A stretch of 64,000 bases of DNA from Lampris incognitus (taxonomy: Eukaryota; Chordata; Actinopteri; Lampriformes; Lampridae), in contig NC_079219.1 in the NCBI RefSeq assembly GCF_029633865.1, positions 16,699,810 through 16,763,809 of the forward strand, in the 5' to 3' direction. A model generated the notes under the pieces. The model saw only the letters and a program-made list of their open reading frames with translations, was not told the DNA's origin and did no database searches. Position numbers and translations under genes: made by a program. Every line of letters starts with the position of its first letter. The stretch's first letter is position 1. Shown piece after piece: positions 24,939 through 36,636 of the stretch.

Positions 24939-27365
24939 ATGAACAACTTGAATGACCCCCCTGGATGGAACATTCAACCAGAGCCTGGACGAGGAGCAGC
25001 AGGGGGTGGTGATGGAAACCAATGGAACTATGCCTTTCTGGTCCCCATGCTGGGACTGGCTGCCTTTCGTAAGTCATACAAGAGGATGTGAGTGTGTGTG
25101 CCTGTATGTTTATTTGCGTGTGAGACAGGTTACAGGACACAGAAAAAAGCCTTCAGTGTGAGTTATTGAATGTATTCAGTTATTGTATAACAGGTTGAGG
25201 GTTGGCACAGTGGCTTAGTGGTTAGCACTGTTGCCTCACAGCAAAGAGGGTCATGGGTTTGAATTTAGCCCATCCATGTGGCGTTTGCATGTTCTTCCCG
25301 TGTTTGCGTGGGTTTCCTCCGGATACTCCAGTTTCCTCATACAGTCCAAATACATGCATACTACATGAACTTGAGTCTCTATATAGTGTATAGTTGTGAG
25401 TCGTGTATGAATGACTACGCACACGGGCCCTGCAATTGACTTGAGACCTGTCCAGGGTATCTCCCTGCCTTCCAGCCAATGCCTGCTGGGATAGTTTCCA
25501 CTCCCCCATGATTCTGAATTGGATTAACTGGGTACAGATAATGGATGGATGGATGGATAACACAGTAAGTCTGTCAGATTGTACAATACCAATTTTGTGC
25601 CTCTTGTGTTTTTGGATGTTTTTTCTCAGTCCTAATGGCGGTTTACTTATGTAGAAATTGGCATTCTCAGAAAAAAGTACAACATTGTACATCATCATTT
25701 GGTGCTGGATCATTTGTTCACTGGAAAGATATAACCCTATGGCCAAAGATGATCTCTCCTGCTTCTGGAACCGCTTGCTCCCCAAGGCTTCCCCTGGTGA
25801 CTTTTGAATCAGTTCTGCCATTCTTCTTGTGTCCCCTACTTTGCCTCTCTTCCAGCTTTTCTGCTGTGCTGTTTTAACACATTTGGAACATACTATGAAA
25901 ATGAACTTGGCTAAGTTCCATAAAAGTGTAAAAACTCCTTTGCAGATAGTTCCAGGCACAATATTACACCTTTTTTTCTATGAGTACTGTGTACATTGAG
26001 AGAAGAGCTAGAGTCAAAGGACAAAATGACTGGCTTCCATGTGTCCACTGAAAAAACGGGTCTGCAATGATCTTTTGAAAAATATCACCCATTACACCTT
26101 TTTTTCTATGAGTACTGTGTACATTGAGAGAAGAGGTAGAGTCAAAGGACAAAATGACTGGCTTCCATGTGTCCACTGAAAAAAGGGGTCTGCTTTTGAA
26201 AAATATCACCCATAAGCTGCTCATCATGTCTGTAGTTGCCACATTTTGCCATATGATTCATACTACAGCTAGGCAAACAGATAGCCCAATGTCACCATCA
26301 GATAATAGCTTGATCATTTGTTCACTGACTGTGGGAGCACAGTATAAATGTAGTGCATCTCCCCGGTGGGATACTTACAGAAAAATTGGAGGGCTGATGA
26401 GTAGCACAAATAGATCATTTCTTCACCTTTACATTTTCCTTCAAAATGTTCCCTTAATATAAACAATCCGTTTAATTGTGTGTTGATGCACACATTTGCA
26501 AAGAGGTGCAAATCTGCTTATCTGATGATCCCTGGATGAAAACCCATCCTTTTTTTTTTTCTTTCCCTGAAGGTTGGATCTGGACCAGGGAGTCTCAGCA
26601 AGAAATCCAGAAAGCCAAAGCTCATTATGATAAGGAGATGGTCAAAGTGAGCAGTGAGCTGGAGACACGGTACCGGCAGACATTGACAGAGGGGCGTAGG
26701 GCAGCAGCGCTGCTGGAGCTTGAACTGGAGAAAGAGAGGCAGAGGGTCAAAGGCTATAAGCAGGCTCTGGTCTCCCAGAGCCAGCAGCTGATGGAAGAGC
26801 GCAAGCAGCTACGGCAGGTAAAGCTCATTTTGCCCTAGCTCTTTCTCCTTCATTTTTTAATATCATACCCTATGTTATTATCCCTTTGCCAAAACACCAT
26901 ATCCTTTCACTTAACAAGGAGCGCGAGAGCTTGGAGCAGGAGAAGCAAAAGATGGTGGAGTCTGGCGAGGCGGGGGCCTTACTGCAAAATGCCCTGGAAC
27001 AAGAAAAAGACTGGCACCGTCGGGCCACAAACACCCTGAAGGAGCTCGAGGGTCAGTTAGTGGAGAGACAGAATGCCTACTGCTCCCTTTTCAGACCCCG
27101 AGAGCATCGGTTGGAGTTGGAGAAGAACATGCTGCTCTGGGTCGTCAAAGAACCCGTCAGTGGAGAATTGGATCTAGAGACAGGTGTGAAGGATATTTTA
27201 AAGAATGATAAGCATTGCGCAAATGTGCTGAACGCAAACAAGAGGGAAAACGGCAGCCTTATGTGGCTGTATCTTAAGTACTGGCAGCTGCAGGCCACCG
27301 TCCGAACACACCAGAGAGCAGAGCAAGCCCTGCTGGGAGGAAAACATCAGTCTCGTGCCAAGTGA
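24939..27365 (+). CDS. ccdc127: coiled-coil domain-containing protein 127 (CCDC127)
   Basis: This is the fish ortholog of CCDC127, a small coiled-coil protein of poorly known function. Three coding exons were placed: 24939-25068, 26573-26817 and 26919-27365, joined in frame by GT-AG introns; 822 nt give 273 aa, against 260 in human. The start MNNLNDPPGWNIQPEPGRG matches human MNNLNDPPNWNI. A hydrophobic stretch NYAFLVPMLGLAAF (about 31-44) is followed by WIWTRESQ and then long charged heptad-like sequence (about 50-170). The C-terminal part keeps ERQNAYCSLFRPREHRLELE and NGSLMWLYLKYWQLQA. The exon start at 26573 completes an Arg codon split across intron 1. The gene is divergent to sdha, as in human. 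No disabling change was seen. Confidence 0.95.
25201..25556 (+). mobile_element. tRNA-headed SINE (GGCACAGTGG family), full-length copy
   Basis: The head GGCACAGTGGCTTAGTGGTT and a degenerate B box (tgggtttgaat) resemble a tRNA promoter. The body includes the family's gtttcctccggatactccagt, and the tail ends in (GGAT)n at about 25544-25556. It sits in ccdc127 intron 1. Related copies lie at 34142-34606, 34840-35152, 43984-44046, 50845-50993 and 58734-59146. Confidence 0.75.
25964..26211. repeat. tandem duplication, two units of about 128 bp
   Basis: Unit 1 (25964-26091) and unit 2 (26092 to about 26211) are nearly identical, both starting ttacacctttttttctatga. Unit 2 lacks a short internal piece (gcaatgatct-type). 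It lies in ccdc127 intron 1. Confidence 0.9.
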
Positions 27366-28840
27366 CCTTAGGAAAAAAAATTATTGATATTGTGTTAGTT
27401 GTTTGATTTTGTGGGAATGAGCAAATGAGATCTCAAACACATTTAAGTCAGGGATGGAATTGGCGAGTATAAACAGGTTGGGAGGTTGATTTGACTTGGC
27501 AGATTTGGAATGGGATGTAAGAGAGATGTTACAGAGGTGGCAGCTAGATAATCTTGCATGGATATTTCCCAGCATCCCTATGTGTAATCCCTGATCTCAG
27601 TTTTACAAGGAGAGGAGCAAAATTGTAATGTGTTGATCATGCTGAAATACTACAACACTAATAGTTAGAAAAAAAAACATCAAGCGGGCTATATAGTTAC
27701 CCAAACACAGTGATGTTATTATAAAGTATGCTTAAATGAATTAAGGATTATTAAGGTTCATTTACAACTGTCTTTTCACATCATAGAGATGCCCAAAAGT
27801 TACCAAGTGATTTGATCCAGACAGAATAGATGATTGTCCTGTCTTGAGTTGTGAATCATTAAGAGGCCATAGCACAAAAAATGCAACTCTAATTGTTTTG
27901 TAGCACACTGTTAATCATAGGAAATGGTTGACATAATATAGACGGTAATCAAATTCAAAAATCAGTCAAAAATCTATTAAGGCGTTAATCAAAACAGGCA
28001 GTTGGTTTTTCAAGAACACTGACAACATCCTCATTCTCTAGTAAATGGGTATTTACATGTCTTTTATCAACATCAGAGTAATTATAATTGACCTAAGTTT
28101 TTAGTGACTATACCGTGGGACATGACATCACTGTATTTTTTTTTGCCAACTGTACTTATGTTTGTTATTTGCACTGGCCTTCCAACCGTGACCTTTTTCC
28201 TTTTCCTGTGGTATATTGACTCTGTGTGTCAATGTGTGTCTGTTGATGTTATTCCCCCACTTGACCATTAACATTTTCAGTTTCTTGTTTTCTGTATAGT
28301 AAATGTTTACGGGAGCATCCTATGCATGGTGGGGGAAACAAATATCACAAAAATATTCCAAGGTTGCTGCATGCGAGTCGAACCAATCCTGGAATGAGGC
28401 ATAGAGAACCTTACATTACTTCTAATACCTTCAAGTGGGTTTCCTTCTACATTTCCTGTCCTTTATCCTCATTCCGTCCTTCAAATTCTTAGATCTGTAT
28501 TAGTTTTCCTTCTCCCTTCCTCATATCTTTCCTTCATATCTTCTTTAGAGCCATCTTTAACTCATGCTTGCCTCCTGCCTTCGTTCAGGATTCTGCTTGG
28601 AATGAGCAAAGACAACCATGTAACATGCTCTGCAAACAGTTCAAACAGCACTTCTTTGTTTTACAACTGAACCGCTGGGTTTTGGGATGGGGAGGGGTCT
28701 GTCCATAATAAGGGTACAGCTTTGTTTTGACAATAACTTAACATATGAGCTGTGCATAAAATTGGAGTTGATGTGGGACCGGCTCATTGAGACTCTATTC
28801 ATGTGCACCGCTCATAATAAATTTGTGTTTAAGGCCCTTA
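27366..28840 (+). other. ccdc127 3' UTR
   Basis: No other gene was recognised. An AATAAA at 28816-28821 lies about 1.45 kb past the stop codon and is followed by a T/G-rich stretch (ttgttgatgtctctgtgtg), as expected of a poly(A) site. Confidence 0.45.
28816..28821 (+). terminator. candidate ccdc127 polyadenylation signal
   Basis: AATAAA followed within 40 bp by a GT-rich element (gatgtctctgtgtgt). Confidence 0.5.
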
Positions 28841-30651
28841 ATTGTTGATGTCTCTGTGTGTATTAATTACCTGTAGGAGGATACTGTAGTGCTGTTAGCT
28901 CACCACTGGAAGGCGCTTCCACAGAACTTGTGTGCAGAAAAATTAGTAAACAACGCCCAGATCAATACAGTGCCTGTATACAAAGGCATTTATTGTGTAC
29001 AGCACACCAGTATCCACGCTGAGCTTCATCCATAATGCAATATCTATGTCAAGGTGCCCTGCTTGACTCTGTCTGTGCTCATATACTTGAACTGTCTGTA
29101 AAATAAAAAGCAAAAAGGACAACTCAAAATATAATATCCTCCTGTAACACTTGTGAATATACGCCAACCAGTACTAAACCAGAAAAAAACTTTACAACTG
29201 ATCCAACATCATTCATTAAAATCTAAAAAGGCAATGAATTGCTAAGAACATCTGCCAACTTCAGATATCACTGTCAAAATCGAGAATCGTCAAACTTGAA
29301 TTTTTCCCTAAGCATAAAACTTAACTCTAGTAATCCTTAAAAACAATCCTAAAATACTGTAGCGTCAAAATAAGCATGTGCAATCTGTGCATTTGTAACA
29401 CTTAAGTACTGCACAGTATTAATGACATTATTTAAAACATCATATTTCGCTGTCACCGGCATATTCTGTCATCACCTGCCAACAGAAAAAGGCAGCAAAC
29501 ACACAGTGAACACAGAGGTGTGTATAATGTACAGTATGTGAGCAAATGGGATGGTCAACTATAGACCCCTTGAGGTGTCTGAATTTTTATTATCACTGAA
29601 AATGCAAAAGGTTTTTTTATTTTATTTTTTCCCCTCCTTTTTCTCCCGAATTGTACCTGTCCAATTACCCCACTCTTCCGAGCCATCCTGGTCTCTGCTC
29701 CACCCCCTCTGCTGATCCGGGAAGGGCTGCAGACTACCACATGCCTCCTCTGATACATGTGGAGTCACCAGCCGCTTCTTTTCACCTGACAGTGAGGAGT
29801 TTCACCAGGGGGACGGAGTGCGCGGGACGATCACGCTATTGCCCCCAGTTCCCCTGAACAGACTCCCTCTCTCCTGTTGCCAACAATGAACACGCACACA
29901 TGCACAGCCATAACAGAAATTTACCCCACAGAGCTGACTCAAAGTTGATCTCATTTGAATGAAAACAAAAATTTTGAAGGTTTCTTGTGTGTCTCGCGAA
30001 TCTGAAAATACTTCATGAGTGTTATTAGCGTTAAAAAAGTGCAATAAATAAAACATTGAAGTCAGCACTGGGTTCAGTCTTCAGCACAGCTTTACGTTTT
30101 GATTTGGCTGGTTGGGATTACAATGTGTGATTACAATGTAATCCCAATGGTTGGAATTACAATGTGTCAACTAAATGATCAGGTTCACTTGAAAGCAAAA
30201 CTGAGATGTAACTAGAACTTGAGTTAGTTTTTGATAAGTTACTTCTGTACTCCTAACTCAAGTAAGTTCTGGGGTAGGTGACGAAAACTTCACTTAAGTA
30301 CAAGTGAAAGCGGTCTTACTTTTAAAAGTAATAATGTTTTACTCGAGTAACAGTACTTTGCAGACCTCCGTGCTCTGCCCCGCAGAAGACATGAGAGCAA
30401 ATATGATGAGGTGAATTAATCTCCCCAAGTCTGCTTCACCATGACGAGTCTCCGCTCTGGGATGCGGGGTTTAGTACATTGCATTATCTTGTCGCTCATA
30501 CTCATACATTTGACTTTACATCTATTCAATTCAGCAAGTTAATTTCCCCCGACCTCCTTATGACATTATTTTGGGTCTGATCCAATCTTTGAGACATTAT
30601 CAAGAATTTTATACCACCACCCCCCACACACACACATGCCCACACCCCTGT
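28841..30651 (-). other. 3' flank of the telethonin-like gene, with SINE and decayed repeats
   Basis: On the minus strand an AATAAA lies at 28994-28989, about 1.66 kb past the telethonin-like stop; if used, the 3' ends of this gene and ccdc127 would converge within about 150 bp. The stretch includes a truncated SINE (29625-29872) and a decayed repeat at 30215-30370 with ACTTAAGTACAAGTGAAAG- and TTACTCGAGTAACAGTA-like motifs. No coding exon was recognised. Confidence 0.35.
29625..29872 (-). mobile_element. tRNA-derived SINE, truncated copy
   Basis: It matches the body of the copies at 12070-12490 and 43605-43940 (for example ctgcagactaccacatg, gatacatgtggagtc) but lacks the tRNA-like head. 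Its T-rich left edge is the inverted poly(A)-type tail. Confidence 0.75.
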
Positions 30652-31818
30652 TCACTGTCTTCTGTGCACCCAGTGGGAGGTCTCCCTCGGAGAGGACATG
30701 AGGCTTGAGGCTCTGAAGTTCACTCTGATGGGCTTAGTGAGCTTGGGGAGGTCCTTCTTGATGACAGACACGTCTTGCTTGTCCACACAAACGCCGTTAT
30801 TCTCCATCTGTGCTATGACCGGCCCCTGCACGTGCGGAGGACCGAGGAAGGGGCTGACCCTACGCAGGTCCAAGGATGACTCTGCGCTGATTGGGTTGAG
30901 GAGTGGCACGAAGCAGGTGGTCTTGGATGGAAGTTGGTGTTCTGTCATGATCCCCCCGTGGCTGCCCAGCTTCAGTATCTGGCTGGGACTCCTCCTGACT
31001 ATAAAGTGGACCACCTGCTGCTCCTCATAGCTCTCTCTGCGAGAGATGTCTTTCTCGGACAGTGTCAGCCTGGGTTGCATATAAACACAGTTTGTTTAAT
31101 GATTTTGATATGAGTCCCTGAAGCAATGCTACCTCTAGAGTTTACATGTTTTTGCTGCGATCATTCAATTTGTTTTGGAGCACAGAGACAAATAGGAATT
31201 ACGTTAATTTGCCTAAAATTTCTGCCGGGACTGTCCCTGTGGCTTGGTCTGATAACATGTAACGCAATAGTGTTTCCTCCTCTAAACTTTTAATATTCTG
31301 CAGAATAAAGCACATTCATCTGGTCACAGCTAAAGATTATGAAGTGTATCAATGCTTTTACCAATAGATGTAAGTGTAATAGATGCAGATATAATGCCCT
31401 CTGGCTTTTTTCCCATCATCATGTAGAATAGAATAGAATAGAATAGAATAGTAGAGAAGAGAAGAGAAGAGAAGAGAAGAGAAGAGAAGAGAAGAGAAGA
31501 GAAGAGAAGAGAAGAGAAGAGAAGAGAAGAGAAGAGAAGAGAGGAGAGGAGAGGAGAGGAGAGGAGAGGAGAGGAGAGGAGAGGAGAGGAGAGGAGAGGA
31601 GAAGAGAAGAGAAGAGAAGAGAAGAGAAGAGAAGAGAAGAGAAGAGAAGAGAAGAGAAGAGAAGAGAAGAGAAGAGAAGAGAGTTGTACCCACTTGTATT
31701 GTGGTCTTGTTTCCATGACCAAGTTCAGCCAGCTGGCTTGGTAGCTCTCTCTCCCCCACCGGTCCTCTTCCTGAAGCTCACAGAGGGAATTCACTAGGTA
31801 GCAGCCTCCTCTGCCCAT
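30652..31818 (-). CDS. telethonin-like protein (TCAP family)
   Basis: Telethonin (titin-cap) is a small Z-disc protein of striated muscle that joins two titin N-termini. Two exons were placed: 31818-31694 and 31069-30652, with a split Lys codon (AA|G) and a GT-AG intron; 543 nt give 180 aa (human TCAP is 167). Family marks: [20 protein letters not shown] with METRP (human EAFWAEWKDLTLSTRP), then [20 protein letters not shown] with SP (human HETYHQQGQCQVLVQRSP), and [20 protein letters not shown] (human CVDRQEVAEITKQLPP). An upstream in-frame ATG at 31827 would add three residues. Two exons is also the human gene structure. It may be the fish tcap ortholog or a paralog; the neighbours differ from human TCAP, so no symbol is given. 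Expression is expected in muscle. Confidence 0.82.
31425..31681. repeat. (GAGAA)n / (GAGGA)n minisatellite-like tract
   Basis: About 255 bp of pentanucleotides: a GAATA start, then GAGAA blocks, a central GAGGA block (about 31541-31600), then GAGAA again. It lies in the telethonin-like intron and ends 12 bp from the splice donor; on the coding strand it reads (TTCTC)n. Confidence 0.95.
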
Positions 31819-31827
31819 ACAATGCAT

Positions 31828-32786
31828 GTTGAGGTGTGTGTGTGTGTGTGTAAGTAAAGAGAAAGACGGCAAGTCCTCTAAAACAGGCTGCGAGCAAATG
31901 ATTGTGCCTGCCCGATCTGTTCGCAACAGTCAGCAAGCCTGAGATTGTGTGTATGAGTGCAAAGCTATGCGATAGCTATACCTGTGCAACTCATCCATGC
32001 ATAAAAAGGGAAAAAAAGTGGTGTATGCAAAGTCTATCCTCCTCTTTTGTCTGTGGCCCACATCATTCGACTATCAATGAGACTTGGAGAAAAAGTAAGG
32101 TGCTTGTTCTTGAGCATGCATGTGTGTGTGTCTGTGTGCGTGTGTGTGTCCCTGGGGACCTGAGAGTTACGTGTGTGGTGGGTGTGTTGTGTGTGACCCC
32201 TTAAATACAAGGTCTAGCTTCTATTTTTAATCTTCTACATCACATTATGGTGAATGCAATGAATGTTGGCACTTCAGATGTCCTGAAGGTTAGTTTCACT
32301 TGAAATGTTTGTGTGTATGCGTGTGTGCACAGTGGTGATGCATGTTTGTGGGTGCATGCACAGATCTTTGCCTGCATACCATGCATCTGGTAATGCTAAT
32401 TGTAAAAGGTGCCCATGTGTACCTTACACAATACACAAACTCTAAAAGGTCTGTGAAACCTTAGGAAAACTTGGTCCTTCTATGAAAGAGACTGGCCAGG
32501 TAGACCCCGGTGAAAGCTAAACGTATGGTGTCCCCTGCTGGTTTGTTTCACCTAGAAACATCTGTGTTTCTGTCCTGATGCGGAAACGTGGCTTAACGGC
32601 TGCAACAGATTGAATGTGGTTTAAAATGTTGTAGAAAATGGAAAAAAACCTTTCGCCTGATATAAAGATTGCTCCATATTAGGATGGACATCCAAATATT
32701 TTGCAAGGTAAATGTGTTTTTACATGGCTGTGAGTGTCTGTGCATGATGTGTGTGTGTGTGTTCTCCCATATCTAGTTTTCATCTG

Positions 32787-32823
<37 letters not shown>

Positions 32824-33819
32824 TGTGTGTTGGCGGAGATATAGAATGACTAATCCCTGGTCTATTTGACTGTGATGGGATCCAGCAGCAGCGGGTCAGA
32901 GGTAACGACGTTCTGCTCCTCGGATGTTTCTCACATAGGTCACATGTCACAAGAAGGAAACAGCTGAAGGCAATTGGATCAGTGACGTGCGGCTGGCGCC
33001 TCAGCTGCAGCGTTGTGACAGCTCCTTGGCAGCGTCGACAGCGATGCTTGCAGATTCTAGTTAGCATATTTAATGCTTTGCGTTACCTTTTACATCTTGA
33101 ATTGAATCCTGCTATTGTATTTCTCCATGCACTGGGGGGGGGGGTTATGTACCAGGTTTCAATGTAGTCCACCTGTAAAGGGGGCAAAACTTTCCCCTGT
33201 TAGTCTCTTAGGCTCACTAACATCAGAAATGCCATGCCATAACAATGCAGTTTAAGACGTTGCAGTTTGATAAACCTGGTGAATTTAACCAGCTCCCAAA
33301 AAAAGCTTACCCCTTGTTGTGCATAACTGAGATATGGACAAACAGGACTCTTATAGTTCCACCGTTACGACCACTAAAGTCTGCAAATCTCACCAATCAA
33401 CACTCGAGTGATGATTTGGGAGTGACAGTCCAAAAGATAGTGGGCGATATTAGAAAAAGGATTTTTTTTTTTGCAATGTTCCAATGGCCTTCTTATTGTA
33501 AACTCAGGCAGTGAGTTTTAATAATTGAGCTATGACTGTCTTTTCAGAATGAACGAGTTTGTTCTCAGCTGGAAAGATTTACTGCTGCCGTCCTTTAGTA
33601 ACACCACTGTTGACATGTAACACCCTGCCACTGCAGCTTAGTCAGTCACAGGGCTGGCAGGCACGAGATGGTGCAGCGAGACAGGATATCATGTGAATCC
33701 AGGTGACATTGACCCCACGTCCACCTCCCCTATTAGATCCACCATTGTCATGAAGAAGAGACGTGAATAAAGGTAACAAGGCAGATTATAAGATTATAGG
33801 AGTTAAGAATCAAAATGGC

Positions 33820-33822
<3 letters not shown>
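31828..33822. other. intergenic, no gene recognised
   Basis: This holds short GT tracts (31835-31851, 32789-32828) and no recognisable element or exon. Confidence 0.45.

Positions 33823-33913
<91 letters not shown>
33823..33913. repeat. (GT)n microsatellite
   Basis: About 45 uninterrupted GT units. Confidence 0.95.
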
Positions 33914-33914
<1 letters not shown>

Positions 33915-34141
33915 TGGTGGTGTGAAATGATGAGTACTCATCTACAGGATGCTTCTGTTTAGGAGCTGATGATGAAAGTTTGTGAGGAGAGATTTGAGAT
34001 GCGAAGCAGTATTTGAGCTGTACCGTTTTGTAAACTGGAGCGCTTTAACGTTGTCTGTGATATTTTAGACTTCCCTGCCAGCGAAAGAGGCGTTACGGTT
34101 TTTCAAAGTATGGACTCCTCACTTTGAAAGCAACTCTTAAA

Positions 34142-34290
34142 TATCCATCCATTATCCGAACCGCTTATCCTGCTCTCAGGGTTGCTAAAGCCTGTCCCAG
34201 CAGTCACTGGGCGGCAGGTGGGGAGACACCCTGGACAGGCTGCCAGGCCATCACACAGCGCTGACATACATACACACACACATACACACA

Positions 34291-34385
<95 letters not shown>

Positions 34386-34606
34386 TCACGCCTAGGGACA
34401 ATTTAGTACGGCCGATTCATCTGACTTACACGTCTTTGGACTGTGGGAGGAAACCAAAGCACCCGGAGGAAACCCACACAGACACGGGGAGAACATACAA
34501 ACTCCACACAGAGGATGATCCAGGACGACCCCCAAGGTTAGACTACCCTGGGGCTCGAACCCAGGACCTTCTTGCTGTGATGTGACTGTGCCACCGTGCT
34601 GCCCAT
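34142..34606 (-). mobile_element. tRNA-headed SINE with internal (CA)n
   Basis: Read on the minus strand, the head GGCAGCACGGTGGCACAGTC and B box GGGTTCGAGCCCC come first, then the body, a (CA)n of about 120 bp (34262-34384), and the tail ending GGATAATGGATGGAT. It faces a second copy at 34840-35152. Confidence 0.8.
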
Positions 34607-34839
34607 CAGGCCAAGTCATGTATGCTTTATTGCATTGAAATGGCAACATGATGTTTAGCTTCAGTGATGACTGGATCTACTAGAATGTACAGACTGCAGT
34701 TGGTGCAGTAATAACTATGAAGAACACTGAGAAAATAAGAACATAGAGGCAGATCTGAACAGATGACAGGTAGGGTGGAGGTGCATGAGCAGTGGCCTAG
34801 CAATCATTACCGTATCAGCAGAAACTGATTTCCATAAGG

Positions 34840-35152
34840 GCGGCACGGTGGCCCAATGGTTAGCACTGTTGCCTCATAGCAAGAAGGTCCTGGATTCAAA
34901 CCCCAACATTGTCCAATCTTGGGGGGTCATCCCAGGTCATCCTCTGGAGTTTGCTTGTTCTCCCCGTGTCTGCGGTGGGTTTTCTCTGGGTGCTCCAGTT
35001 TCCCCCACCATCAAAAGAAACATGCACGTTAGGGTTTATACCCCTGTCTATGCCCCTGACCAAGGCAATGAGAAAAGAACTAGAGTTGGTCCCTGGGCGC
35101 AACATGAAGGCAGCAGCCCACTGCTCCTAGCTGCACAGATCACAGCTAGGAT
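34840..35152 (+). mobile_element. tRNA-headed SINE, full-length copy
   Basis: The head GGCGGCACGGTGGCCCAATG and the B box-like tggattcaaacccc start the copy. The body includes gttctccccgtgtctgcgg and the end lies near agctaggatgga (35140-35152). It lacks the (CA)n seen in the neighbouring copy. Confidence 0.8.
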
Positions 35153-36597
35153 GGATTTGCAGGAGGGAAATTCAGTTACTGCAATAAAGGAAACTTACAT
35201 TAAATAAGCAACAGCTCACCTGTTAGCAGGGGTGACCGTAATTATTGTATGGTTAACGCGTGAAAACAGACCAACAGTGTTAGCAGCCAGCAAGAGTTTC
35301 CTGACTTAATAAACCCCGGCCATTTTTTGTCTTGTTTGAGTACCTGTAATTCATACACCCAGGTTACAGCAGGATTCTCAAATTGTCTGGTTTAAAAATT
35401 ATAGTAAAATGATAGTTTACCGCTCAGGAACACATTTGAGGATTACGAGTAGTGAAAACCTGGTCTACTCATTATATCCGAGTTAAATATGAGTTCAAAC
35501 CTTGATTGTGTAGTGCTGTTGAGTTGCTGGCAGCGCCACTTTCACCCAGCTGTGGGGGTGAAACTGAGTAAGACGGAGTATGATGCTGTCAGGCAATGGA
35601 AGGCATGCTGGGCTGATTCCAATAAGAACAGCCTGTTCCAGGAGACACATGGACAGATACTCTACGAGTCCATTTTGACCATGACAACCACATCAAATGT
35701 GTGTGGAAAGCTAATCCCGTTTCATAGTTTGTTACTGTAGGAAGCTGAATGTGCATCTGCAAATTCCCATCAGTTACAGAGTCAATTCTATTTCAGCTAA
35801 ATCACTTGACAGGCTAAATGAGAAACAATAACTGAAAATGGGTCATATTTGGTATATGAATTAATTACAAAGGTTGCACGTGAATGAAGAAAAAATGGAT
35901 GTTTAACCCGAAGTAGCATAGAAGGGGATCTGTTTTCACTGTGCTTTCTTTGTCTTTAGCCAGCCTTGTGAGTATAAGAACTACAAATTTGAGACAGGAA
36001 TTTTCTAAAAAAAAAAAAAGGGTCTAAAAGCAGTTTTTGTGGCAGGCTCCTTAACAATATTAGGTCAGACTGTACTAACTATTGACAGTAAATTATCACA
36101 CTTTTTAACAGAACTTTCAGAAGAAGAGGTCTGATGTAGTTAACCTTTCAGATATCTAGTTAACGAACTTAGTCAAAGGCTGAAAAAGGAAGAAAATCAC
36201 ATCAGACACAGACGGCTACATCCTGCATGGTGATTTGTACTGTAATAGTGACCAATGGGCCCAACCATATAAGATAAAGTCACCTGCCTGCCTGTCAGTC
36301 AACACACATATGCACAGATATTCATCATAAGCCTTTGTTATTTACCTGTCATTATGGAAATATAAAGTAAAGGTGCCTAGTACTGAAATTGCATGGGTGT
36401 GGAAGGGTTTTCCCATCAATGAAAAAGAAAGTAGAGATTTAAAGTCATAAAGAATTAAAAAACGATGTCAATAATGCTACATATAGTTTTAGTTATTCTT
36501 AAAATTTGGAAAGCATGATAATCCAATCTCCTTATAGGGAAACTGAGTCAACACTGCAGCAAGATAAATGGATTCCAAACTGCAGATTAAAAAAGCT

Positions 36598-36599
<2 letters not shown>
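35153..36599. other. intergenic, no gene recognised
   Basis: AT-rich sequence. A short open frame at 35489-35740 (with QWKACWADSNKNS) has no recognised relative and no splice context. Confidence 0.45.

Positions 36600-36636
<37 letters not shown>

Noticed and set aside
24742-25140. Open frames of His-Thr or Cys-Val repeats on both strands
   Set aside because: They are read-through of the (GT)n microsatellite. The same applies near 34103-34406 and 58687-58958.
26124-26462. 112-aa frame in ccdc127 intron 1
   Set aside because: It starts inside the 128-bp tandem duplication and shows no family resemblance or splice context.
30698-31030. 110-aa plus-strand frame
   Set aside because: It is antisense to the telethonin-like exon 2.
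31330-31926. 198-aa minus-strand frame rich in LLFSS repeats
   Set aside because: The repeat part is intron microsatellite. Only the first part up to 31694 is a telethonin-like exon.
35489-35740. 83-aa frame as a possible gene
   Set aside because: No recognised family, no splice signals placed, and codon use is not distinctive.
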